This document shows positions 33,429 through 43,640 of a DNA stretch of 64,000 bases, one piece after another (position 1 is the stretch's first letter; the number at the start of each line of letters is the position of its first letter). The notes under the pieces were generated by a model. The model did no database searches, had not been told where the DNA came from, and saw nothing but the letters and a program-made list of their open reading frames with translations. Both the position numbers and the translations under genes were made by a program. This DNA is from Physcomitrium patens (taxonomy: Eukaryota > Streptophyta > Bryopsida > Funariales > Funariaceae), in NCBI RefSeq assembly GCF_000002425.4, contig NC_037267.1, positions 9,685,398 through 9,749,397 on the forward strand, read 5' to 3'.

Positions 33429-33716
33429 TTGATATACTTTGGCCATAGGCCGGTTTGTATGTATAACATTGTCAAGAACAGTACCCAAACCTACTTCATC
33501 CTATACAAACTAAACGAAGGACAACAAGTTCTGGGGTACTCCGATGTTGATTGGAGGGCATGTCATGACACTCACCGCGGTACGGGTGCTTACTTCTTCA
33601 CAATGTCAGCAGGACCTCCTACATGGAGCAATAAGCGGCAGTCTACATTGTCCCAAAGCTCCATCGAATATCCAGCGGTGATTTCTAAATTTAGCCGTGA
33701 AGAATCAAAGTGACGT
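33429..33716 (+). pseudogene. Ty1/copia RNase H fragment
   Basis: One frame reads LGYSDVDWRACHDTHRGTGAYFF, then TWSNKRQSTLSQSSIEYPA, the classic copia RNase H C-terminal region, with the usual SSTEAEY segment altered. It ends just before a purine tract (AATGAGCGAGGG) and the LTR at 33733. Sequence from 33000 to 33428 is GC-moderate and not recognisable as copia pol, so this is a 3'-end relic. Confidence 0.8.
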
Positions 33717-33732
33717 CCAGAATGAGCGAGGG

Positions 33733-33905
33733 TGTTAGAGTATTAACATTATGTATAGAACTAATTCATCAAATAGATGACTGAACTTAGTCTGGTTGAT
33801 TAGTTTTGGCCGTAATTAATAGGAGACTGGTATATATCCCACCGTTGTAGTGACTGAAATTTTCATCTCAGTAACAGGGCACTCTTACTTATCGTGATAC
33901 CAACA
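33733..33905 (+). repeat. Copia 3' LTR, short
   Basis: Starts TGTTAGAGTATTAAC directly after the purine tract and ends ATACCAACA, 173 bp, with GGTATATATCC as a TATA-like site. No second copy is visible in the window for comparison. Confidence 0.5.
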
Positions 33906-34046
33906 TGGGTTACCAACTGAACATGTTAGCGGGCATTGGGGGATTTTTTCAGAGTAGCTGCAAGAATAGGCTTGATTGTATGGAATGATCTGTGAGTTGC
34001 ATGTCTAATCCAACCAAGTATCCAAGCAGGTGTAGATCCAAGCAGG

Positions 34047-34072
34047 TTTTAGGTTTTAGGGTTTAGGGTTTT
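34047..34072 (+). repeat. Interstitial telomere-like repeat
   Basis: Imperfect tandem TTTAGGG units (TTTTAGGGTTTAGGGTTTTA). It could be a telo-box promoter element or a repair scar. Confidence 0.6.
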
Positions 34073-34413
34073 ATAGTTATAACTCACATTATCCCTCGCT
34101 TTTAGAAATATTCTGTTTGATGCTCAAATTGTTTCTCAACATTAGTCCCACCTGGATTTGAACTGTCTCATTCAAACATTAATGAGAGATTGATTTTTTA
34201 TTTTTAAAGTAAGCATAACGTTTTTTAAAAGGAAAAACAAGATTATATTATTTACTTTTAACGTTCTACCTAGCTATTTTACATTTTAAAAATGCTATAT
34301 ATAGCACATGTATATTGTTAAATTAAATCATTGAAAAATATAAACCATAGATTGAAATCTTCATTTAAAGTCTCACAGAGTTTTTGAAATTTTGAATATA
34401 AATAAACCAACAC

Positions 34414-34930
34414 TTGGTTTTTAGTGCAACACGTCAATACAAATTCACTAGGGTTTGCAACAGAATCAAATACAAATATGGGGACACGTGGAATCAAGAG
34501 TTGAAACGAAGAAACTCAGCGCTGTATTCACAGGCGGAATCGATTATGAATGTTGATATAAACGAAATCAAGCCCAGAAGACGAGATTTTCGGACGAGCT
34601 TTTCACAAGGATAAAAGTGTCATCGCAAAGAATGAATTGAGACAGCCTAAAACTGTCGTGGTCCCATGAAAGTCTTTGTCCGCAAACGCCAAATTTGGTT
34701 ACCTTACACCGTTGACAATCTGGGCCGGGGTTTCCGCTCGCGCGTATTATTTGTGGAAGCGAGTTACCGTCAGATGCACCAAATGGACCAGTGGACCTGT
34801 TGCACCCACGGAGAATTTTCTCCGTGTTGGTAGGAAATGCAGCAATGCGGGAATAGACGTGGCGGTGCAAGTGGATCTGTTGAAATGAACACCAAGCCAA
34901 TTCATTTTTAGTTATTCTTTTATTCACAAA
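34414..34930. other. GC-richer segment with uncertain ORFs
   Basis: A 66-codon plus-strand frame (34414-34614, ending FRTSFSQG) and a 119-codon minus-strand frame (34568-34927) overlap. Neither shows a recognisable domain or a paralogous frame in the left island. The segment may contain exons of a decayed gene. Confidence 0.25.
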
Positions 34931-35159
34931 ACAATTGATTTTCAGCTTGAGAAATCATAACTACTCAAATCCAATAAAACTAATAAGTGAGTTTTTGAAT
35001 AGAAATTGTAGTTCAATATCATGCTATTATTTATAAAAAGGTTTTGAGCAATCTATGGAAGCTTTCATGTGATCAAGAGAATGAGGTAATTATTGTTTTT
35101 AATTTTACATATCATTCTGAAAGTTTATTCAGTTTTACAATTTGAAAAATAAGAACTAT

Positions 35160-35460
35160 TAAAACTTGAAGAAGCTTCTACTATAAAAGATGACACTATG
35201 ATGGATTTATCAGAATTGCAAACCTAAGCAAATGTGAAGGACATGCATTACAACAAATCTCTCAAAATGCAACATGCTTATGTAACTCTGAAAGAGAGAT
35301 AATTGCAAGATGGAAAGAAACAGATTGTCTAATGCTAATACAAAGAAATTAAAGCAACTTAAATTAAGATTGAAACACAAAAAAGGAATTGATACGATTG
35401 ATAATGACATTTCTCTTGCCTTGAAGAAGATATTGTGGAAACTCTTCAAAAACCACAAGA
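35160..35460 (+). pseudogene. Decayed coding-like segment, Lys/Gln-rich
   Basis: One plus-strand frame gives a continuous Lys/Gln/Glu-rich, coiled-coil-like reading interrupted mostly by TAA or TAG where glutamine would fit. It looks like a deaminated coding relic of unknown origin. Confidence 0.3.
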
Positions 35461-35559
35461 CATGATCTATGCATCAAGTTGTAGATTGCTTCTCAGCTAA
35501 TATATTCATTGAAATATTTGCTTAAAAAAATTCTTAAAATTCTATAAAACACAGTGTTG

Positions 35560-36170
35560 TTTCTAGAACCCAGCAGGGGTCACGAAGTAGTCTGTGATAC
35601 CTTAAAAGGATCCAGTGGGCCTTGCTGGCCACGCTATGGAGGGATTCTGAAAAAATCCTGTTTTTGCAAAAACATATTATGTCCACTTTTACCAGATTCT
35701 GAGAGAGCCACCTGACTCGTTTTGTTCAGAACATTCAGCTAGTTTCATGAGCAGTGTTAGGATGATAATTCTTTCAAGCAGGATTCTCTGCTGGGGCTCG
35801 ACACCGGCTTCAACAACTGGTGACATAAATACTGCAACATACAGATCATTCCACACTACGAAGCCTATTCTTGCACCACCTCTGAAAAAATCTTAGCATT
35901 TGTCGCTGTAAGGAAGACTTGAGAAACACCTCGTGAGCTACGTTTCCATTGAAAGAGGACAGTGCTAAATGCTGGACGAATGACTCAAATATGACATTAC
36001 CGCAACGACGAGCTCGTCGAAGTCGTGTCATCCGCTGTGTTGGAATTATAGATGCCATCTGCGAATCCGCAGCATGCGAGACTGTGAATGCTGGCCTTAC
36101 AATGTTAGCTCACATGATCTCGGAGCCATGCCCACTTGGATATGATTATTATAAAACTTTAGATTGATTT
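35560..36170. repeat. Segmental duplicate X2 (paralogous to 13900-14600)
   Basis: Same orientation and block order as X1. A minus-strand frame at 35846-36058 (Arg-rich) is open but does not correspond to the X1 frame. Homology stops at about 36170, where AT-rich DNA begins; no third LTP copy follows. Confidence 0.5.
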
Positions 36171-36360
36171 CCTATTTACTAAATATTGTTATTGTTGGAC
36201 ATTGGTAGTGTAAATTATATCTTTAAAGATATTCATAGAATCATTAGTTAATTTATTCTATGTGAAGAGATGTTTTTGTATTTTTTTTAATTCTTATTGT
36301 TCTATCAATTTTTTAAATTTTAGAAATGAAATATTTTTGTACAATAGGTTCTTTTCTATT

Positions 36361-36364
<4 letters not shown>

Positions 36365-36407
<43 letters not shown>
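36365..36407. repeat. (TA)n microsatellite
   Basis: Uninterrupted TA dinucleotides. Confidence 0.95.
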
Positions 36408-36928
36408 AGAAAAAAGAATGTGTTATTGAATGTTACAGAGTGTGTTGTCTAACACATGAAAATAATTCTTTGATTACTTTTTATAGATCTATCAAATTCT
36501 TATTAAGTAAAAAGTAATCTATTAAACTATGTTTTAAGAAGTTTATTTAGAATAAAATTTTTTCATTGTCTTGTATAAAATAAATTCTTTATTTTTCTAA
36601 AAGAATAATTGTAAAAATCTATTCCAAATTCTATATTTTTATTCCAAATTTCAATTTCTTTTTGGATTTTGTGACAATCATATTTTATAATTATTATTTA
36701 TGAACTTCATTTTTTTAGGCCATTTTTCCATAATTGGTTCTACTTGTCTTTAATATTAAAAGACTAAATAAAATCTAGTCGCCATTTGCCTTTGGTTGTT
36801 GATTTTGTTTTAATAAAGTTGTATTTAATAAATTTTTAAATAATAGAGCCACTTGGTTGTAGTCCTTTAATTATGTATTCAAAATTAAGTACTAATATTA
36901 CATTTTTTAGATCTATTTTGTCTAAACT

Positions 36929-36932
<4 letters not shown>

Positions 36933-36961
<29 letters not shown>
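36933..36961. repeat. (TA)n microsatellite
   Basis: Uninterrupted TA dinucleotides. Confidence 0.95.
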
Positions 36962-36964
<3 letters not shown>

Positions 36965-37290
36965 CTATTTTTTTGATTTAAAATTATATTTAATTAAACT
37001 AATTTTTTAACTCATATACTTAATTACTTGAATAGTTATAGAATAACTAATTTATAAGGACATAATATGATGTAAATAAAATAAGTATTTATAATAGTTT
37101 GTTATTATTTGTAATAATATATTTACCATAATTAAATGCAAGTAATTTATTTATTTATTAATTTTGATAAAATCTATTAAAGATTTTTTAAAAGATATTA
37201 ATAAGTGAAGAAATTAAATAAATAATTTTACAAGCAAGTAATTTGATAAGATTATATCCCTTCTTGTTCTATATAAAAGAATGTTGGTTT

Positions 37291-37294
<4 letters not shown>

Positions 37295-37328
<34 letters not shown>
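37295..37328. repeat. (TA)n microsatellite
   Basis: Uninterrupted TA dinucleotides. Confidence 0.95.
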
Positions 37329-37330
<2 letters not shown>

Positions 37331-37994
37331 CTATTAAGAGAAGCTAAAACTCTTCTTCTTTTTCTTCCATCATCTCAAGAGAAGAAAAGATGTCTTGGAT
37401 GAATGAAAAAATCTTCTAATTAAAACCTCCATTTCAAAGACTTCTAAGTACAAGCATCATCTTTGTTAGAATTCTTTTGAAATTTTAGAACTTGTCTTAT
37501 AATTGCTCTATCATATTCTAATTACCACCAAAAAGCCAAGAAATATTTGAGGATATTTTGTCAACTATATTAAATCAAAGCTTTTTATTTTGTTTTATTT
37601 ATTTTTTATATTATTTTTTAGAAATAAAATTTATTATAAATTTTATATAACTACTTGGTATGTCTTTTAATATAATCTATAAGATTATATTTTTTCTATA
37701 AAAGATCCAACATTATGAACTAGGTATTCAAATAGATGGGAGAAAAAAATACATATATTATAAGATATTACATTTATTTGATTTTTTGACATATCCTAAT
37801 ATTATTTCAAGTTTTAAAAATTTAACTTGTGGCTATAATTGGTTTTTTAGGTTTTTAACTCTTAAGCTACAAAATTTGTGCTCTAGAATAAAAAATATAT
37901 TACATTTAGATTGAATTTTTTGAATATAAAAATTTAATTTAAAAATTTTAGGTTGATTATTTAGATTACAATTATAATAAGAGATGATGGTTAA

Positions 37995-38002
37995 TATCAT
38001 GG

Positions 38003-38034
<32 letters not shown>

Positions 38035-38566
38035 TTATTTATCCAAATAATTACTTATGTAATTAGGTAGAAATATATAAATATAGATTAATTACATAAT
38101 GTCTTCTAAAAGAGCTTTCTAGAAGCTTTATAGATGCTGTTTTGACTTTAGATGTGTTTATAAATTAGAAACTTGGCCAACAAATTAACGACATGTTAGT
38201 AGCTTATTGAACAAGTTAACGACATATAATAGCTTGTAGAACAAGTTAATTATGTAACAAATACATAGATAACTTGCCTTGTAAGTTAAAACATGTGGCT
38301 AACAAAGTTAACACATGTTGGAGGTCCTATAGAATATTGCCATGTAGCTCTTAGTTAGAGAATATATATAGAGGCAAGAATGAATCCTTCTTCATTCTTG
38401 TTAATACCTTTCTAGTCTTTAATCTTGTTTCAAGTCTTTCTAATCTTCTTATTAGCAATAGCTATTCTAGTTCAATAATATATTATCTTTGAGTAACTTT
38501 CTAATTCATTTCATTGTCACAAAAGCGTATTGAAGATTTCTTTCTTTAAGATTCATGTCCTTGAAA
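37995..38566 (+). repeat. Family A LTR
   Basis: Starts TATCATGG (expected TGTCATGG), with a (TA)n run at 38003-38030. TATA-like TATATATAG near 38366 and start-site motif ATTCTTGTTAAT near 38394. The site after the LTR is TTTTGACAAGAGTGC, again containing TTGACAAGAGT. A GAG/TTC/GAA/TTT array near 38110-38130 is heat-shock-element-like. Confidence 0.75.
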
Positions 38567-38818
38567 TTTTGACAAGAGTGCTAATTTAATATTTTTATCT
38601 TTCTTTAAAATTGAGTGAATTATCCCACTTCTATTGTTGTATTTTGAAGGTTGTAGACTATCCACCTTTAAACAAAAAATCTTATTTTCTAACATTCATC
38701 TTTTCCTTAAAGAGATTGGATTACCCCTCTTTGTGGAAATTTTTATTAGAGGTTATGGATTATTCTCATCTAATTTAACTTTTTGAATTTGTTTGAGTTG
38801 ATTATGAAATAAAAGATT

Positions 38819-38974
38819 ATGGATGCTACTCTCAGTAGAAGTGAGAATAGACTTACAATTATTAGAAATCTTCATGAGCTTATCAATACTCTAAGAATAG
38901 AAACCTCATGTATTTCTAATATGAATCATAGAAATACTATGCCTATACCTATAGAAAAAGTTTAGAGTTTACAA
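38819..38974 (+). pseudogene. Family A gag, N-terminal piece
   Basis: Matches 3226-3380 from the ATG. Interrupted at 38974 by the insertion. Continues at 40862. Confidence 0.65.
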
Positions 38975-40861
38975 TGTCATATTACGTGCTATCTAGCTTG
39001 AGATCGCACCAAGCATCTAATTATAGAAGATAAAACGATGTTTTGAAAGTATCCAAGTAGTCTAATGGGTTTCAACTATCTAAACATAAATTATTTCGGA
39101 TTTCAATATAAAAGCTTAATTCTAATACAAAGTACTTAGAACACTATTTTTAATAGCTTCTAGATATTATAAGCACAGATTCTTTTATTATTTGTTATTT
39201 CTATTTCTATTTCATTAATTTATTTTATTTTATTATTTTATTTTTATTTTTATTTATCTATTTTTTTATTTTTTTAGTCCTAACGCTAGACAGAGAGCCT
39301 CAACAAGCTGTAATTCTCAATCTAACCGTCCAATTGTTGTGAGACTTCTACCACTAGTGTCTTTACAAGTCTTCTAAATGCTCAAGAAGTTCAATCCAAT
39401 CCAACTTATAGATTGCAAGAACACCGTAAATCCACGCTGAAGTCCGTTGATCGCCGCCTAGAAGGTTGATGACGAACTTTAACTTGTAATTTTTCCATCT
39501 CTGAGTTTTAATTCTCATTCAAACTTTGTGTGCAGCTCCCTCTTTAAGTCTTCGACTTACCGTATCAAAATTCACCTTATTCTAGTTGGTAGATCTTAGA
39601 TATTACAAAAATCCTAAACAACTCTAATATGCCAACTTCTGATTCCTCTTTATACTAATGATCAAATATCCTCTATCTGTTCCGTAAGATTAACACAAAA
39701 TTTTGCATACACTTAGTATACTCAATTATCTAGACACCTCTAAAATTTCAACTATAGATATCTCTCCAATTTCGCAAAACAATTAAGAGTATTAGCCTTT
39801 ACTGTATTGCAAAAACCCAATTCATCAATACAAACATTGACTTTGAGCAACAATTGCAAAGTCTTCACAACCCTATGAAATCCAATTCTACACCTTTCGA
39901 AGGAACTTGAAGCTAGCTCTCCGACTCTAAAATCCCAATCTTCGAATGTCCCCTTCCTTTTCATCTCCTCTCCTTTAACTCCGTGAGGTTTCTTATTCTT
40001 CTGCCTTCGACTCCAAATTGAAACAGCAGACCTGTCTCCATAGAATTTCCGCCTCTAAGAGGATCTTTCTACACAAAGGATGTTTTTCCAAAATGGCATA
40101 GAAAATGGAACAACTTGGAATGAAACTGAAGCCTCCATATTCGGAACCTCATTGGATTGTTCAACCAAGTCAAGTCTCATACTCGGTAAGAGGTCCATTC
40201 TAGGACCTAGATTGGATGTCCGTGTAATTGGGTCAAATTGGCCCTTTACATCAAACTCACCCGAATATTGAATTAGTCCTTTCTCCTTTTGCTGACTCTT
40301 AGTAAGAACGGCTCAGACTTATTCTACCTGATTTACCAAAGAATCTTGAGGATCTCGATTTATTCCCTCAATTTTTCCAGTGACTTTGGATCTACTAATC
40401 TCGATTATTGAAATTCAACGGAACATTATATTGCTAATAAGTATGCCCTGACTGCTTGTTATTCCCTCATAATAGTGCATAATTGTCACTAGCTTTGGGA
40501 TTGAGACATTCACTAGCATAATCACCAATCTGTCTATAATGGAAACAATGAAGTGGTCTTCTTGTACCCTCATCAGGCATATTGGATGTCTCCACCTGTA
40601 TATACCTACTAGGCTTGTTCCATGCAGGATTAGAAAATGATCCTGGTCATCCCGTTGGTATGTAGGGTACTTGGTTCGATGACGCCGGTGGAGCATACAT
40701 TGTTGTCACATTCGGTGGTATAGCTTGCAATGAGATGACATTAACTAGCCCCTGAATATTGGCACTGGAATTGGCTAGTGTTTCTAACATCCAAGATGAC
40801 TAAATATTAATAAATCTTTTCCATTTATATTTTCACCATATAGTCATGTTGCAATACGACA
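38975..40861 (-). mobile_element. Composite family C-like LTR insertion in family A gag
   Basis: Starts TGTCATATTACG and ends GCAATACGACA, giving short inverted ends. The left 1.0 kb parallels the solo LTR at 956-2273. The right part (about 40410-40796) is a minus-strand gag relic. ACAATG occurs at both junctions (38971-38976 and 40859-40864), overlapping the presumed ends. The extra gag-like DNA means it is more than a solo LTR, perhaps an internally deleted element. Confidence 0.55.
40410..40796 (-). pseudogene. Gag relic with broken zinc knuckle (minus)
   Basis: One minus-strand frame is Pro/Asn/Ser-rich and then reads TRRPLHCFHYRQIGDYASEC, a C2HC zinc knuckle in which the second cysteine is Tyr and the histidine is Asp. 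This is a typical nucleocapsid tail of a plant retroelement. A few stops interrupt it. Confidence 0.5.
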
Positions 40862-41330
40862 ATGGCAAAAAGTTGTGCAATTAAAAGAAGCAAATAGATC
40901 AACTTTACAACCAAATCTAGGAAGTTTTGCTTCTACAAATATGAGAGATACAAGAATTAGTATGCTTAAGAAGTTTGATATAATAAGATCAAAATTTTGA
41001 GGATTTTTGCAACATGTCAAGCTCTATCTAAAGTTGCATCTTTTTCAATATCTCAATGGATTTACTCAAGTTGGATTCAAAGGTACACTTCTATTAGGAA
41101 GTGCTCTCTCTTGGTTTGCACCTTTAATAGAAAAAGATTCACAATTCTTTTATGATTTGAATTCTTTCTTAGAAGTATTTATGGCCATATTTGGAGAAAG
41201 TAATTAAGAATGACTAGTAGAGACTAATTTCTTATCTTTATGACAAGGATCACGATCAGCCACTATATATGCTGCTGAATTCCAAAATCTTGCTTGTAAC
41301 ATGGATTGAAATAACAAAGGCACATTAAAA
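40862..41330 (+). pseudogene. Family A gag, C-terminal piece
   Basis: Aligns with 3395-3840 of copy 1: CTTAAGAAGTTT, the HLFQYLNGFTQ-type segment and the FYDLNSFLEVF segment (41007-41207). It ends before the zinc-knuckle region. Confidence 0.65.
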
Positions 41331-41379
41331 TATAAAAAATATTTAAAATATTCAAATTAGATTGTAGGTGGAGATCGAA

Positions 41380-42960
41380 TCCTTGATTCAAAAAAAGAAG
41401 GAGCTGGTTCCGAATTTGGGGGATCTCATCGTCCCGGACTCTTTCTTTTGGTTTTTTTTTCTTTTTTCCTTTTCTTGTCTAAGTGTGTTTTTCGAAAGGT
41501 CAAGTGGCGGGGTTGCGTTGCTGCTGGGTGTCGGAGGGTCACCAGCATCTTTCGAAGTTGCTGGCGGCAAGGAGTGATGATGCTCGGTTGTTGTTGTTGT
41601 TGTTTTTTTTTTTTTTTTTTTTTTTTTTGGCATTGTGTTTTGCGGGGACCCCAAAAGCAGTGGTGGTGACTCTTGCAGTGGATGAAGCTCGGACTCATCA
41701 AGGGCTTTGTCAGGATTAAGTTTTGATCTTTTCACCGTGTATCTTATCTTCATTGGGCTTGCTACGAGGTCAAGCCGCTGTGGATGTGGGGATGGCGGAG
41801 TGTTTCTATCGTCTTTGTTGGCTGCTCAACCGGTGGGTAGAGAGTTGGTGTTGGCGCTGGCTCCATGCTGCCGTTGTGTAGAGCGACAACAACCCTTGGT
41901 TTCTCGTTTTGATTTCTCAACGACTGTAGGGTAGCATTGTTGCTGGTGCGCAGGACCATTTGTGCTCCGGAGGGTTGTTGCTGTTGAACTAGGAGTTGAG
42001 CTTTGAATCTAGAAGAAGGCGAAGCGTTAAGATGGATGTAGTGGAGTGTGTTTTTTCCTTCCCCTCGTGATTGCGGCCCAACGAGGGTCAATTTTGTGTT
42101 CAAAGCAGTTGCTGCGCCTTTGTTCGGAGGAGCCAACAATCTGGTCGCAATTGTTGTGAACGAGCTTTGATCCCCCTCTTCTGTTTTTATCCAACCAACA
42201 TAATTCTCCTCATGAAGTTGCTCGCACTGCAAATCAAAATTTCGAGGGATTTTTCTTGTCAGCATCCTGTGCTCTCCATCAAACCTTCGGCGTGGAATTG
42301 TTGTCTACAACCTTGACTTCTTGATCACCGCATTAGTAGCAGCAACTATTGCCGATTTTGCAATACGATAAGTTGCTAATCAAGAACTGTTCATCAATAT
42401 CGATTGTTATTTCCTGTTGACATCTCCGAATTACCGACTCCTAAGCGGTGTTCTTCTCATGTCATTTGGATCCGATTGTGACTTACTATGGGCTGCAGCC
42501 ATCGTCAAGATTAAGTTCCGATTTCTGTAGAGAATTTTGAATGTGTTACAGTTGCAAATAGGAGCACGGTCCATTGTACTAGGTTAGGCTGCATGTTCAT
42601 TGTTGGATAATTGGCCTTACCTTTGATTATTAGCTCCCTCATGCATTGGAAGGGAAGTCCATTCACAGGCTGAGTAATTGGGAAAGCTACTCTTCACACG
42701 GGGGACTGTTGCAAATTCCCATTCCGAAAAGTTCCAATTGGAGGACCAGCAATCAAGCAAGGGAGCGTCTGGTGAATCCAAGTTTGAGTGTCTGCGAGTA
42801 ATCCTCTATGGTCATGCATGTCTTCACCGGCATAATCAACGTGGTCGGTTTAAGATGGCAAATCATTGCCAGACACCTATCATCATCAGTAAGGAGGGTG
42901 AAAGACTGGAGCTTCGAACTGGGAGAGAGAAAGGGTTGTTCTTCTCAATCCTTCTTGGCT
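41380..42960. other. Second GC-rich, T/G-skewed block
   Basis: Composition resembles 19274-21716. A T run sits at 41603-41628. At 42695-42710 the plus strand reads CACGGGGGACTGTTGCAAAT, which looks like a copia purine tract followed by an LTR start (TGTTGC at about 42708). The frame at 42678-43097 is open but shows no domain. Probably untranslated or LTR sequence of a copia-type element. Confidence 0.4.
41603..41628. repeat. Poly(T) run
   Basis: Uninterrupted T run after TTG repeats. Confidence 0.95.
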
Positions 42961-43640
42961 GTTGTGTAGAAAAAAATCAAAAAATTAAAAATAAAACATA
43001 TGTCAAACTATTTACATACAATTTAAAATTGTCAAGAGGTGCCTTGAAAGTGGTGTGTGAATTAGGTTTAAGTTGGATGAATTTAGGGTTTAAATAGGTG
43101 ATAAAAAGTAGATGAAGGTAGGTTAAAAGTAGATGAATTTTCATTCATGAATAAAAAATTATTCATAGATGAAAATTCACTCACATATAAGGAATTTTTT
43201 TAAATGAATTTTAATCTAGGATGACTTTTATTAATAGAAGATAGAAAATAAAATAAAAAACTGAACTAATATAAAATAAAATCACATAAAAAATTCTCTT
43301 TTAAGGTTAGAATTCTTGGTAGTTATTTAAAATAACTTGCATTATTGAAGTAGCTTGTGTGAGTGTGAATTTAATTAGTAAAAGGATCTAAGTTCTTTAA
43401 TAAAAAGTAGGAAGAAATTTGATTAAATCATTTTATAAGTTAATTAGTAATTATGAGCTAGAATAAATCACCTTGTAGAAGGATCTATTTAACTTATAAT
43501 TAAAAAATTAATAGAATTATTAGACATGAATTAAATATTAATCAAGTAGTACTAAATTAATTAGATAATTAAATTGTTGTGAATTAGAATAGACTTCTAA
43601 GTAATGGAGATTTATTTTAGTTTATAATTTTTTTTTTAAT
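42961..43640. other. AT-rich spacer
   Basis: No gene. Contains an inverted repeat at 43134-43179. Confidence 0.5.
43134..43179. repeat. 21-bp inverted repeat
   Basis: Arms TGAATTTTCATTCATGAATAA (43134-43154) and its near reverse complement (43159-43179) match at 19 of 21 positions around a 4-base loop. Confidence 0.7.

Larger units (their letters stand above)
36180..37994. other. AT-rich spacer with microsatellites
   Basis: No gene. It holds three long TA runs and ends in a purine-rich AGAGATGATGGTTAA directly before a family A LTR. Confidence 0.5.
37995..41330 (+). mobile_element. Family A 5' half (LTR + gag) with nested insertion
   Basis: LTR at 37995-38566, leader, gag start at ATG 38819, then a 1.9-kb insertion (38975-40861), then gag resumes at 40862 and runs to about 41320. 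No pol follows; the GC-rich block at 41380 replaces it. The two gag pieces join at the same point of the family A gag, which shows the insertion directly. Confidence 0.75.

Noticed and set aside
36326..36517. Open frame with Tyr-Ile repeats
   Set aside because: It is the translation of a (TA)n microsatellite.
41388..42265. Long open frames on both strands in the second GC-rich block, including Lys/Gln homopolymer stretches
   Set aside because: The homopolymers are translations of poly(T) and TTG repeats; the frames overlap on opposite strands and show no domain.
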